Source of the DNA: Streptosporangium sp. NBC_01755
GTDB taxonomy: Bacteria > Actinomycetota > Actinomycetes > Streptosporangiales > Streptosporangiaceae
Direction of reading: 5' to 3'
NCBI RefSeq assembly: GCF_035917995.1
Contig: NZ_CP109131.1
Span: 1-64,000, forward strand
Length of the DNA stretch: 64,000 bases
Shown here: positions 21,501-27,600 of the stretch, in pieces
Layout: each line of letters begins with the position of its first letter
How positions within the stretch are numbered: the first letter of the stretch is position 1
Program-made: the position numbers and the translations under genes
Notes under the pieces: generated by a model
What the model saw: only the letters and a program-made list of their open reading frames with translations
Databases searched by the model: none
What the model was told of the DNA's origin: nothing

Positions 21501-22868
21501 CTCGACCGCCGGCGGATTCCACTCCACCAACAGCCGGTGACGCTCCTGCTCGCCGAGTACATCGATCGCGTTCAACGGCTGGTCCGCAGGCGCGGTGGTA
21601 AACGTGTCCAGAAAGGCGGTGAAACGCGCGAGGTGCGCCTCCACATCAGCCTCGTCATACAGGTCGGTGTTCGCGTCTATTTTGACGCGCAGGCCGCCGT
21701 CCTCACTGTCGTGCACCATGATCGTGAGATCGTCGCTGGGCGGGGTTGTCAGGTTGAACGTTTTCACCGTCGCGGTGCCGAAGCGCATCCCACCGAGGGA
21801 ATTCATTAGGTTGACCTCGGGACCAACCGGGCGACGGTCCTCGGGTGAAAGTCCCATCATCTGCCGAATCTCGCGGGTGCGGAAACGCTGATGACGCACA
21901 ACGAGACCCACCTCCCGGGACGCGTGCGCCAGCACATCACCCCGGCTCATCCCCGGCCGAACAGCCAACACCAACGGCACCAAATTCGCACGCATGCCAG
22001 GCGTCGCCTTGGTGACAGCCGACGTACGCGCGGTCACCGGCAACGACAACACCACATCACGAACCCCGGTAACCCGCTGCACATAACACGCCGTCGCCGC
22101 GATCAGATACGTCGGCCACGCGACACGATGCCCCCAAGCCGCCGCCCGCATCCGCTCCGCGACTCCCGCATCCAGAGTCATGCCACGACGCACGAAGGTG
22201 CGCACCGCGGTGATCGGCCGGCTCGACATGCTCGTCAACTCCACCGGCCCCGCGAACCTCCCCGCCCAGAACTCGCGATCCTTCTCGAACCGCGCCGATT
22301 CCCGGTAGGCCAGCTCCTCCTCGATCAAACCCGCCAACGGCGGAAACACACCATCCCCGTACGACCGGCCCTCCTGAACCGCGGTATAAATCCCCGCCAC
22401 ACGAGCGACAAACAAAGCCTCACTAAAACCATCCCACAACAAATGATGAGCACGCTGATACAACACCGCACGATCCGGGCCAACCCTCAGCAACGCGAAC
22501 CGGAACAACACCGGCGCATCCAACGCCACCGCAGTCCCGGCATCAGCCCGCATCCACCCCAGCGCCGCCCCATCAGGATCAACCTCGCCCGTGAAATCAA
22601 CGACCGAGAACTCCCAATCCTCACAAGGAACCACCGTCTGCCGCACTTCATCACCAACAATGCCGAACCGGGCCCGCAGGCACTCCGCCTCCCCCACGGC
22701 CACCCGCACAGCCCGCTCCAACAGCGCTACATCAAGCTCACCCTCAATAACGTAATAATCCGCGATATTCCAGATCGGATTATCAGGATCAAGCTGCTGG
22801 GCAAACCAAACCTCCAGCTGAGCAGCCGACAGCGGCAAACCAGAACCTGAACCCCGCAGCTCATTCAT
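6591..22868 (-). CDS. NRPS1: five-module synthetase with terminal thioesterase
   Basis: A 5425-residue synthetase ordered Cstarter-A-PCP, then (C-A-PCP)x4, then TE. The ATG at 22868 has GAGGAG 9 bases upstream, and the following LWKMNEL context is shared with NRPS2. The frame is open further upstream to 23048, but that stretch overlaps a conserved promoter block, so the longer start is rejected. All C domains keep HHxxxDG, all PCPs keep GGHSL, and the TE has GWSFGG and a GHDEM His. There are no epimerase or methylation domains. Pocket codes read by eye (GrsA positions 235-331 plus Lys517) are DIWELTADDK, DIWELTADDK, DIWEEAVDGK, DMWELAAIGK and DMGELGEVCK. Glu at 278 throughout suggests basic diamino acids. 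Confidence 0.93.
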   Translation of the reverse strand: MNELRGSGSGLPLSAAQLEVWFAQQLDPDNPIWNIADYYVIEGELDVALLERAVRVAVGEAECLRARFGIVGDEVRQTVVPCEDWEFSVVDFTGEVDPDGAALGWMRADAGTAVALDAPVLFRFALLRVGPDRAVLYQRAHHLLWDGFSEALFVARVAGIYTAVQEGRSYGDGVFPPLAGLIEEELAYRESARFEKDREFWAGRFAGPVELTSMSSRPITAVRTFVRRGMTLDAGVAERMRAAAWGHRVAWPTYLIAATACYVQRVTGVRDVVLSLPVTARTSAVTKATPGMRANLVPLVLAVRPGMSRGDVLAHASREVGLVVRHQRFRTREIRQMMGLSPEDRRPVGPEVNLMNSLGGMRFGTATVKTFNLTTPPSDDLTIMVHDSEDGGLRVKIDANTDLYDEADVEAHLARFTAFLDTFTTAPADQPLNAIDVLGEQERHRLLVEWNPPAVEGDFTGVVERVREWAATAPDGVAVTDDAGSVTYRELVARANAVAKKLPAGALVGLLGDPGVRYVSAVLGALGAGGAYVPFDPDAPVARTAALVADSGIEVLIAAPEYLDLAREVAGAGGVRMLVFDDAVDDDPAPARGGADDLAYVIYTSGSTGRPKGAMVHRRGMVNHLLAKVEDLGLNPSDVVVQNAPLTFDISVWQMLAALIVGGQVRVVSRETAMNPQRLFGIPGVTVLEVVPSLLRAALDAKVTLPGPELRWLLVTGEALPPELCHRWLQSYPAVPVMNAYGPTECSDDVTHAVIANPDDATGSRTPIGRPIRNTQLYVLGDDLQPVPVGVPGELYVGGTGVGRGYLNDPARTAAVFVASPFGQGRLYRTGDRVVYRPDGRLEFLERRDFQVKIRGHRIELGEIETAIRSADGVRNAVVTAGEQHLVAYVVGQVEPDALQAHVATLLPDYMVPAVVMVLDALPLSPNGKLDRKALPAPDFTALSSGRAPRNPREEALCSVFAEVLDVDSVGVDDSFFDLGGHSLLAVRLISRIRGALGVELSVRDVFDAPTVAGLAERMGEGGRSRPVLVAGPRPSELPLSFGQRRLWFLNLLEGASATYTIPMLLRLRGSLDRGALEQALADVVERHEVLRTVYPEVDGRPVQVIRSDRPELVVRSVTETELPAAIETARSVGFDLTAELPMRAELLVLGPSECVLLVVMHHIASDGWSMMPLARDLAAAYEARCSGMAPRWKPLPVQYVDYALWQRELLGSEDDERSLISEQLAFWTKALDGLPEGITLPADRPRPAIASYRGDTFEFVLTPELKSDLDSLARKNNASLFMVLQAGLSVLLGKLGAGTDVPLGSPVAGRTDDALNDLVGFFVNTLVLRTDLSGDPTVRELLGRVRDADLAAFAHQDVPFERLVEVLNPARSQSRQPLYQVMVVLQNNAAAQVELPGLDAGVEPLNAPAVDFDLEFDFTEHDDGSIGVLVTYATDLFDRATVQEISARLERVLNGMVPGADAPLSAIDVLGQEERRRLLVEWNPPAVEGDFTGVVERVREWAATAPDGVAVTDDAGSVTYRELVARANAVAKKLPAGALVGLLGDPGVRYVSAVLGALGAGGAYVPFDPAAPVARTAALVADSGIEVLIAAPEYLDLAREVAGAGGVRMLVFDDAVDDDPAPARGVADDLAYVIYTSGSTGRPKGAMVHRRGMVNHLLAKVEDLGLNPSDVVVQNAPLTFDISVWQMLAAMIVGGQVRVVSRETAMNPQRLFGVPGVTVLEVVPSLLRAALDAKVTLPGPELRWLLVTGEALPPELCHRWLQSYPAVPVMNAYGPTECSDDVTHAVIANPDDATGSRTPIGRPIRNTQLYVLGDDLQPVPVGVPGELYVGGTGVGRGYLNDPARTAAVFVASPFGQGRLYRTGDRVVYRPDGRLEFLERRDFQVKIRGHRIELGEIETAIRSADGVRNTVVTTGEQHLVAYVVPAAGTLDTAVLREYLTGLLPEYMLPSVYVTLDELPLSSNGKLDRKALPAPDFTALSSGRAPRNPREEALCAVFAEVLDVDSVGVDDNFFDLGGHSLLAVRLISRIRGALGVELSIRDVFDAPTVAGLAERMGEGGRSRSALVAGPRPSELPLSFGQQRLWFLNLLEGASATYNLPIALRLSGELDRDALAQALADVVERHEVLRTVYPEVDGRPVQVIRSDRPELVVRSATETELPAAILAACSVGFDLAAELPMRAELLVLGPSECVLLVVLHHIASDGWSATPLAHDFAAAYEARSSGMAPRWKPLPVQYVDYALWQRELLGSEDDERSLISEQLAFWTRTLDDLPEEITLPADRPRPAIASYRADAFEFVLTRELKAGLDVLARENNASLFMVLQAGLSVLLGKLGAGTDVPLGSPVAGRTDDALDDLVGFFVNTLVLRTDLSGDPTVEELLGRVRDADLAAFAHQDVPFERLVEVLNPARSRSRHPLFQVMMALQNNAAAQVKMTGLDAGVDPLRPSITNFDLTFDFAEHGDGSIGVLVTYATDLFDRATAQRMSERLVRVLDSMAFDADAPLSAIDVLGQEERRRLLVEWNPPAVEGGFAGVVERVRERAVAAPDGVAVSDDSGSVSYRELVGRANAVAKRLPGGALVGLLGDPGVRYVSAVLGALGAGGAYVPFDPGTPVARTAALVADSGIGVLIAAPEYLDLAREAVGAGGVRVLVFDDAVDDDLAPPRGTVDDLAYVMFTSGSTGRPKGAMVHRRGMVNHLLAKVEDLGLGASDVVVQNAPVTFDISVWQMLAALIVGGRVRVVSRETAMDPQRLFGVPGVTVLEVVPSLLRAALDVWDGGVSVPELGLRWLESAGEVLPAELCRRWFQRFPAVPVMNVYAPTECSDGVTGAVIRSSDDVAGLRTPIGGPIRNTRVYVLGDDLQPVPVGVPGELYVGGVGVGRGYLNDPARTAAVFVASPFGGGRLYRTGDRVVYRPDGRLEFLERRDFQVKIRGHRIELGEIETAIRSADGVRNAVVTTGEQHLVAYVVGQVEPGALQAHVATLLPDYMVPAVVMVLDALPLSPNGKLDRKALPAPDFTALSSGRAPRNPREEALCAVFAEVLDVDSVGVDDSFFDLGGHSLIAVRLTSRIRGALGVELSVRDVFDAPTVAGLAERMGEGGRSRPVLVAGPRPGELPLSFGQRRLWFLNLLEGASATYTIPMLLRLRGSLDRDALAAALADVVERHEVLRTVYPEVDGRPVQVIRSDNPELVVRSATEAELPAAIQAACSVGFDLTAELPVRSHLFVLGPTESVLLLVLHHIAGDGWSMMPLARDFAAAYEARCSGMVPGWKSLPVQYVDYALWQRELLGGEDDERSLISEQLAFWTKALDGLPEEITLPADRPRPAIASYQADAFEFVLTPELTSGLDVLARQSNASLFMVLQAGLSVLLGKLGAGTDIPLGSPFAGRTDDALDGLVGFFVNTLVLRADLSGDPTVRELLGRVRDADLAAFAHQDVPFERLVEVLNPARSRSRHPLFQVMVVLQNNAAARIELAGLDAGVDPLRPSVSDFDLTFGFTEHGDGGVGVLVTYATDLFDRATVQRMSERLVRVLDSMAFDADASLSAIDVLGQEERRRLLVEWNSSAVEGGFAGVVERVRERAVAAPDGVAVSDDSGSVSYRELVARANAVAKRLPAGALVGLLGGPGVRFVSAVLGVLGAGGAYVPFDPDAPVARTAALVADSGIGVLIAAPEYLDLAREAVGAGGVRVLVFDDAVDDDLAPARGAEDDLAYVMFTSGSTGRPKGAMVHRRGMVNHLLAKVEDLGLDSSDVVMLNAPLTFDMSVWQMLAALIVGGRVRVVSRESAMDPQRLFGVPGVTVLEVVPSLLRAALDVGVTVSGPGLRWLLVAGEALPAELCHRWLQRYPAVPMINAYGPTECSIGVTQAAIRHADDATGSRTPIGRPIRNTQLYVLGDDLQPVPVGVPGELYVGGVGVGRGYLNDSARTAAVFVASPFGQGRLYRTGDRVVYRPDGRLEFLERRDFQVKIRGHRIELGEIETAIRSADGVRNTVVTTGEQHLVAYVVPAAGTLDTAVLREYLTGLLPEYMLPSVYVTLDALPLTSNGKLDRKALPEPDFTALSSGRAPRNSREEVLCSAFAEVLDVETVSIDDSFFDLGGHSLLAVRLISRIRGALGVELSVRDVFDAPTVAGLAERMGEGGRSRSALVAGPRPSELPLSFGQRRLWFLNLLEGASATYNIPMLLRLRGSLDQDALAQALADVVERHEVLRTVYPEVDGRPVQVIRSDRPELVVRSATEAELPAAIGTACSTGFDLTAESPMRAELYVLGQSEYVLLVVLHHIASDGWSMMPLARDFATAYEARCSGMAPRWASLPVQYVDYALWQRELLGSEDDERSLISEQLAFWTKTLEGLPEEIALPTDRPRPAIASYRGDAFEFVLTPELKSDLNSLARKNNASLFMVLRAGLSVLLGKLGAGTDIPLGSPVAGRTDDALDDLVGFFVNTLVLRTDLSGDPTVRELLGRVRDADLAAFAHQDVPFERLVEVLNPARSQSRQPLFQVMVVLQNNAAARVELPGLDAGVEPLNAPAVDFDLEFDFTEHDDGGIGVLVTYATDLFDRATVQEISARLERVLNGMASGVDAPLSAIDVLGERERRRLLVEWNSSAVEGDFTGVVERVREWAATAPDGVAVCDDSGSVTYRELVARANAVTKKLPAGALVGLLGDPGIRYVSAVLGVLGAGGAYVPFDPGTPVARTAALVADSGIGVLIAAPEYLDLAREAVGAGGVRVLVFDDAVDDDLAPVRGVGDDLAYVIYTSGSTGRPKGAMVHRRGMVNHLLAQVEDLELDSSDVMVQNAPLTFDMSVGQMLAGLIVGAQVRVVSRETAMNPQQLFGVPGVTVLEMVPSLLRAALDVWDAGVPVPELGLRWLLVGGEALPAELCHRWLQRYPAVPVMNEYGPTECSVCVTSAVIRNPDDATGLRTPIGRPVRNTQLYVLGDDLQPVPVGVPGELYVGGTGVGRGYLNDSARTAAVFVASPFGQGRLYRTGDRVVYRPDGRLEFLERRDFQVKIRGHRIELGEIETAIRSADGVRNTVVTTGEQHLVAYVVPAAGPLDTAVLREYLTGLLPEYMLPSVYVTLDELPLSSNGKLDRKALPTPDFTALSSGRAPRNPREEALCSVFAEVLDVDSVGVDDNFFDLGGHSLLAVRLISRIRGALGVELSIRDVFDAPTVAGLAGRADVSGSVNSFEVLLPLRVTGHHTPIFCVHPVGCVAWPYIALTAQLGPDFPVYGLQARGMLEPDRVPESVEQMAADYLEQVRTVQPEGPYHLLGWSFGGVVAHEMARQLQQAGQTVALLASLDSHPVAEAGEVELTSDTELLRAILALFGHAAPQRPSAAEVLEILRHEHNLAVLATEEQLMNVVAAWRANVELNLAHRPGRVGGRMLHFVAGRENTPGDWTPFAETVDNHRIDCGHDEMLQPEPLAEISRVLAKEIIPKE
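6594..7350 (-). other. NRPS1 type I thioesterase domain
   Basis: The alpha/beta-hydrolase TE has FCVHPVGG-like FCVHPVGCVAWPY, the nucleophile motif LLGWSFGGVVAHE and a C-terminal CGHDEML His. It is the only TE of the assembly lines and so should release the final product by hydrolysis or cyclisation. It ends 231 bases before the ACP gene. Confidence 0.85.
7370..10469 (-). other. NRPS1 module 5: C - A - PCP
   Basis: Boundaries are approximate. The C domain has HHIASDGWSM. The A domain has FDMSVGQM (Gly instead of Trp at 239), LLVGGEAL and NEYGPTECSVC, giving DMGELGEVCK, the most divergent pocket of NRPS1. The PCP reads DLGGHSLLAV and is followed directly by the thioesterase. Confidence 0.7.
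10470..13579 (-). other. NRPS1 module 4: C - A - PCP
   Basis: Boundaries are approximate. The C domain has HHIAGDGWSM. The A domain has FDMSVWQM, LLVAGEAL and NAYGPTECSIG, giving DMWELAAIGK. The PCP reads DLGGHSLLAV. Confidence 0.7.
13580..16689 (-). other. NRPS1 module 3: C - A - PCP
   Basis: Boundaries are approximate. The C domain has HHIASDGWSA. The A domain has FDISVWQM, WLESAGEVL and NVYAPTECSDG, giving code DIWEEAVDGK, with Glu at both 278 and 299. The A5 motif reads NVYAPTE instead of NAYGPTE. The pocket differs from modules 1 and 2, so another substrate is likely. The PCP reads DLGGHSLIAV. Confidence 0.7.
16690..19799 (-). other. NRPS1 module 2: C - A - PCP
   Basis: Boundaries are approximate. 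An LCL-type C domain with HHIASDGWSM is followed by an A domain whose ten-residue code is identical to module 1 (DIWELTADDK). The A domains of modules 1 and 2 are almost the same at DNA level, pointing to recent module duplication or gene conversion. The PCP reads DLGGHSLLAV. Confidence 0.75.
19800..22868 (-). other. NRPS1 module 1: starter C - A - PCP
   Basis: Boundaries are approximate. The C domain (about 21575-22830) differs from all internal C domains: it has LPLSAAQLEVWFAQQ, HHLLWDGFSEALF and a PPLAGLIEEELAYRES segment like the EntF condensation domain, a type that takes an acyl or aryl donor. The A domain (about 20050-21530) has FDISVWQM, LLVTGEAL and NAYGPTECSDD, code DIWELTADDK. The PCP has DLGGHSLLAV. 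This module most likely acylates the first residue of NRPS1 with the polyene chain. Confidence 0.8.
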
Positions 22869-23292
22869 CTTCCACAGCTCCTCGACACGCTGGGGCTCAT
22901 CGAACTGGACCCGCCACCCGCCGACACCAAGACCAGGATCATGCGTCGACCGGGTAGGACTATCCGTATCGCCTTGACCGTGCATCCTGTACGCCGCATC
23001 TACCAGATCGACTACCCGTCTTCTTCCATCCAGCCGGCGCCGCCTCACCGGACACAGACGACTCCCATCGCCATGAAACGGCCCTCGACTGAGGCTTGCT
23101 CACCATATCCGGACTTTTCTAAGGAAATCACTAGTAAACACACCGGATTAGTTCACCGGAACCTGAATCGTGTTCACATGATTTTCATTTAACAGGGCGG
23201 CATCTGCTTATCATGGCGGGAAATGAGCCACGAATTCTTGCCACCGGTCAACTTCAGGCCGCCCTTGATTGGCCGGGAAAACCAGATCTCCG
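22869..23292 (-). promoter_or_regulatory. Intergenic region NRPS2/NRPS1: probable NRPS1 promoter and leader
   Basis: These 424 bases separate the two NRPS genes. They hold, from the NRPS2 side, a coding remnant (23189-23308, described separately), an AT-richer stretch, and a block (23036-23140) that recurs upstream of the SbnA-like gene. The shared block, and the presence of any gap in an otherwise tightly packed operon, suggest that NRPS1 has its own promoter here. I could not assign -35 and -10 boxes with confidence. Confidence 0.5.
23036..23140 (-). promoter_or_regulatory. Conserved upstream block, copy 1 (before NRPS1)
   Basis: Plus-strand landmarks in order: GGCGCCGCC, TCACCGGACACAGACGAC, GGCCCTCGACTGAGGCTTG, TCACC, ATATCCGGAC, TTCTAAGG, AATCACTAGT. 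The same landmarks with small changes stand at 38239-38356. Non-coding similarity of this length before two separate genes is best explained as a shared promoter/operator for one regulator. Confidence 0.55.
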
Positions 23293-23308
23293 CTACCTCG
23301 TCGCCGAG
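23189..23308 (-). pseudogene. C-terminal coding remnant fused behind NRPS2
   Basis: In the frame shifted relative to the NRPS2 end, 39 codons run from LGDEVAEIWFSRPIKGG through LKLTGGKNSWLISRHDK to a TAA at 23189. The composition looks like a folded protein rather than noise, but no start lies upstream and I do not recognise the family. NRPS2 leaves its normal C-A linker sequence just before this point, so a deletion probably joined NRPS2 to the tail of another gene. Confidence 0.4.
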
Positions 23309-24659
23309 GTGGGCCGGCCGAACATATCGATCGCGCTCAGCGGGGCGTCCACATCAGACACCATGCCGCTCAACACCCGCTCCAGCCCGGCCGAAATCCG
23401 CTGAACTGTCGGGCGGTCGAACAGGTCGGTGGCGTACGTGACCAGCACACCGATACCGCCGTCGTCGTGTTCGGTGAAATCGAAATACAAGTCGTCGTCA
23501 GCGGTCGGAGTGGTGAGCGGTTTGGCGATCGCCTCCAGTCCGGCCAGTTCGGCCTGTGCGGCCGCGTTGTTCTGCAGCACCATCACGACCTGGAACAGCG
23601 GGTGCCGCGACCTGGACCGGGCCGGGTTGATCACCTCGACCAGCCGCTCGAACGGCACGTCCTGGTGCGCGAACGCCGCCAGATCGGCATCCCGCACCCG
23701 GCCCAGCAGCTCCCGCACCGTCGGATCACCGGACAAGTCGGTGCGCAACACCAGCGTGTTGACGAAGAACCCGACAAGATCATCCAGGGCGTCATCGGTC
23801 CGGCCCGCGACCGGGCTGCCCAGCGGGATGTCGGTGCCCGCGCCCAGCTTGCTCAACAACACAGACAGCCCAGCCTGCAACACCATGAACAGGCTCGCGT
23901 TGTTCTCCCTGGCCAGCACGCCCAGCCCGGACGTGAGTTCCGAAGTGAGCACGAACTCGAACGCGTCAGCCTGGTAGCTGGCGATCGCCGGACGCGGCCG
24001 ATCGGCCGGCAGCGCGATCTCCTCCGGCAGACCGTCGAGCGCCTTGGTCCAGAAGGCCAGCTGCTCCGAAATCAGGCTCCGCTCATCATCCTCGCTGCCC
24101 AGCAGCTCCCGCTGCCACAACGCGTAATCCACATACTGCACCGGCAACGGCTTCCACTGCGGCGCCATCCCCGAACAGCGCGCCTCATACGCCGCGGCGA
24201 AATCACGCGCCAGCGGCGCCATCGACCAGCCGTCACCGGCGATGTGGTGCAACACCAACAGCAACACGGACTCGGTCGGACCGAGGATGAACAGCTGAGA
24301 GCGGATCGGCAACTCGCCGGTGAGATCGAACCCGGCCAAGCATGCGGTCTGGATCGCGCCCGGCAACTTAGCCTCAGTTATCGCTCTGACCACCAGCACA
24401 GGCCCCTGGCCCTTGATCTCTTGCACTAGTTGGCCGTCGACCTCCGGATACACTGTGCGCAGTACCTCGTGCCGCTCTACCACATCGGCCAGGGCCTGCG
24501 CCAATGCGTCCCGGTCCGGCTCACCGCTCAACCGCAAAACCAACGGCATGGTGTAGGTCGCCGAGGCCCCTTCGAGCAGGTTGAGGAACCACAACCGCCG
24601 CTGACCGAACGACAACGGCAACTCACCCGGCCGCGGCCCGGCCACCAGCACCGGCCGGC
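23293..24659 (-). other. NRPS2 terminal condensation domain without A-PCP
   Basis: A complete LCL-type C domain (SFGQRRLWFLN, HHIAGDGWSM, the DLVGFFVNTLVLR segment) ends at LSAIDMFGRPTSATR and a stop. In other modules the same place reads LSAIDVLGQEERRRLLVEW and runs on into an A domain. The domain thus has no acceptor carrier on its own protein and must act in trans or be idle. Confidence 0.8.
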
Positions 24660-27600
24660 TCCGGCCCTCATCACCCATCCGCCCGGCCAGACCCGCCACC
24701 GTCGGCGCGTCGAACACATCCCGCACCGACAGCTCAACACCCAACACGCCACGGATCCGGCTGGTCAACCTCACCGCGATCAGTGAATGCCCACCCAGAT
24801 CGAAGAAGTTGTCGTCGACGCCCACCGAGTCCACATCGAGGACCTCGGCGAACACCGCACACAGGGCCTCTTCCCGCGGGTTGCGCGGGCCACGCCCCGA
24901 AGACAGGGCCGTGAAGTCCGGCGCCGGCAACGCTTTACGATCCAGCTTGCCGTTCGACGACAAGGGCAGCTCATCCAGCGTGACATAGACCGAAGGCAGC
25001 ATGTATTCCGGCAGCAAACCGGTCAGATACTCCCTCAACACAGCGGTATCCAGCGGCCCGGCCGCCGGTACCACGTAGGCGACCAGGCGCTGCCGATCGG
25101 CGGTCACCACCGTGTTCCGCACCCCGTCGGCCGACCGGATCGCGGTCTCGATCTCACCCAGCTCGATCCGGTGCCCACGAATCTTCACCTGGAAGTCGCG
25201 GCGCTCCAAGAACTCCAGCCGGCCGTCCGGCCGATACACCACCCGGTCACCGGTCCGATACAACCGGCCCCCACCGAACGGGCTGGCCACGAACACCGCC
25301 GCAGTCCGGGCGGCATCGTTCAGATACCCGCGGCCGACACCCACACCGCCCACATACAACTCACCCGGCACCCCCACCGGAACCGGCTGCAGATCATCAC
25401 CCAGCACATAGACCTGGGTGTTGCGGATGGGCCGGCCGATCGGGGTACGCAGCCCCGCGACGTCATCGGGGTTGGCGATCACCGCGTGGGTGACGTCGAT
25501 GGAGCACTCGGTCGGGCCATAGGCGTTCATCACCGGGACGGCCGGGTAACGCTGAAGCCAGCGGCGGCACAACTCCGCCGGCAACGCCTCCCCAGCCGAC
25601 ACCAGCCACCGCAACCCCAACTCAGGAACCGAGACACCCCCATCCCACACATCCAAAGCAGCCCGCAGCAGAGAGGGCACCACCTCCAGCACCGTCACAC
25701 CCGAAACACCGAACAACCGTTGCGGATCCATCGCGCTCTCCCGGGAGACCACCCGCACCCGCCCCCCCACGATCAGAGCGGCCAGCATCTGCCACACCGA
25801 GATGTCGAACGTCAACGGCGCGCTCTGCACCACCACATCCGACGAATCCAGCCCGAGATCCTCCACCTTGGCCAGCAGATGATTGACCATCCCCCGCCGG
25901 TGCACCATCGCCCCCTTGGGCCGGCCCGTCGACCCCGACGTGTAGATCACATACGCCAGATCGTCCCCAACCCCCCGCACCGGAGCCAGATCATCGTCCA
26001 CCGCATCGTCGAACACCAGCACCCGCACGCCACCGGCCCCGACGGCCTCACGGGCCAAGTCCAGATACTCCGGCGCCGCGATCAACACCTCGATGCCGCT
26101 GTCGGCGATCAGATCCGCTATGCGGGCCACCGGCGCGCCCGGGTCGAAGGGCACATACGCACCCCCGGCGCCGAGCACCCCCAGCACCGCCGACACATAC
26201 CGGACACCCGGATCGCCCAGCAACCCCACCAACGCACCCGCCGGCAACCTCTTGGCCACCGCGTTCGCCCGAGCGACCAGCTCCCGATACGACACCGACC
26301 CCGCATCATCGGTGACCGCGACACCATCCGGAGCAGCCACAGCCCGCTCACGAACCCGCTCCACCACACCCGCGAAACCACCCTCGACCGCCGACGAATT
26401 CCACTCCACCAACAACCGGCGACGCTCCTCCTGCCCGAGCACATCGATCGCACTCAACGGCGCATCCGCATCAAACGCCATGCTGTCGAGAACGCGGACC
26501 AGTCGCTCCGACATCCGCTGAACCGTCGCGCGGTCGAACAGGTCGGTGGCATACGTGACCAGCACACCGACACCGCCATCACCGTGCTCGGTGAAACCGA
26601 AAGTCAGGTCGAAGTCCGTAACCGAGGGGCGGAGCGGGTCGACACCGGCGTCCAGGCCGGCCACCTCGATCCGTGCGGCCGCGTTGTTCTGCAGCACCAT
26701 CATCACCTGGAACAACGGGTGCCGCGACCTGGACCGGGCCGGGTTGAGCACATCGACCAGCCGCTCGAACGGCACATCCTGATGCGCGAACGCCGCCAAA
26801 TCGGCATCCCGCACCCGGCCCAGCAACTCCCGAACCGTCGGATCACCAGACAGATCCGCACGCAACACCAGCGTGTTGACGAAGAACCCCACAAGATCAT
26901 CCAGGGCGTCATCGGTCCGACCCGCCACCGGGCTGCCCAGCGGGACGTCGGTGCCCGCACCCAGCTTGCTCAACAACACAGACAACCCGGCCTGCAACAC
27001 CATGAACAGACTCGCGTTGTTCTCCCTGGCCAGCACGCCCAGCCCGGCCGTGAGTTCCGAAGTGAGCACGAACTCAAACGCGTCACCCCGGTAGCTGGCG
27101 ATCGCCGGACGCGGCCGATCGGCCGGCAGCGCGATCTCCTCCGGCAGACCCTCCAGCGCCCTGGTCCAGAACCCCAGCTGCTCGCAGATCAGACTCCGCT
27201 CGTCATCCTCACCGCCCAGCAGCTCCCGCTGCCACAACGCGTAATCCACATACTGCACCGGCAACGACTTCCACCCCGGCACCATCCCCGAACAACGCGC
27301 CTCATACGCCGCGGCGAAATCCCGCGCCAGCGGCGCCATCGACCAGCCGTCACCGGCGATGTGGTGCAACACCAACAGCAACACGGACTCGGTCGGACCG
27401 AGGATGAACAGCTGAGAGCGGATCGGCAACTCGCCGGTGAGATCGAACCCGGCCAAGCATGCGGCCTCGATCGCGGCCGGGAGGTCCGTCTCGGTGGCAG
27501 ACCTGACCACGAGTTCAGGCCGGTCGCTCCTGATGACCTGCACCGGCCGGCCGTCGACCTCCGGATACACCGTGCGCAGCACCTCGTGCCGCTCCACCAC

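Noticed and set aside
22869-23048. Longer NRPS1 start 60 codons upstream
   Set aside because: The added residues are Arg-rich and unlike an NRPS start, overlap the conserved promoter block, and the ATG at 22868 has a good RBS matched in NRPS2.
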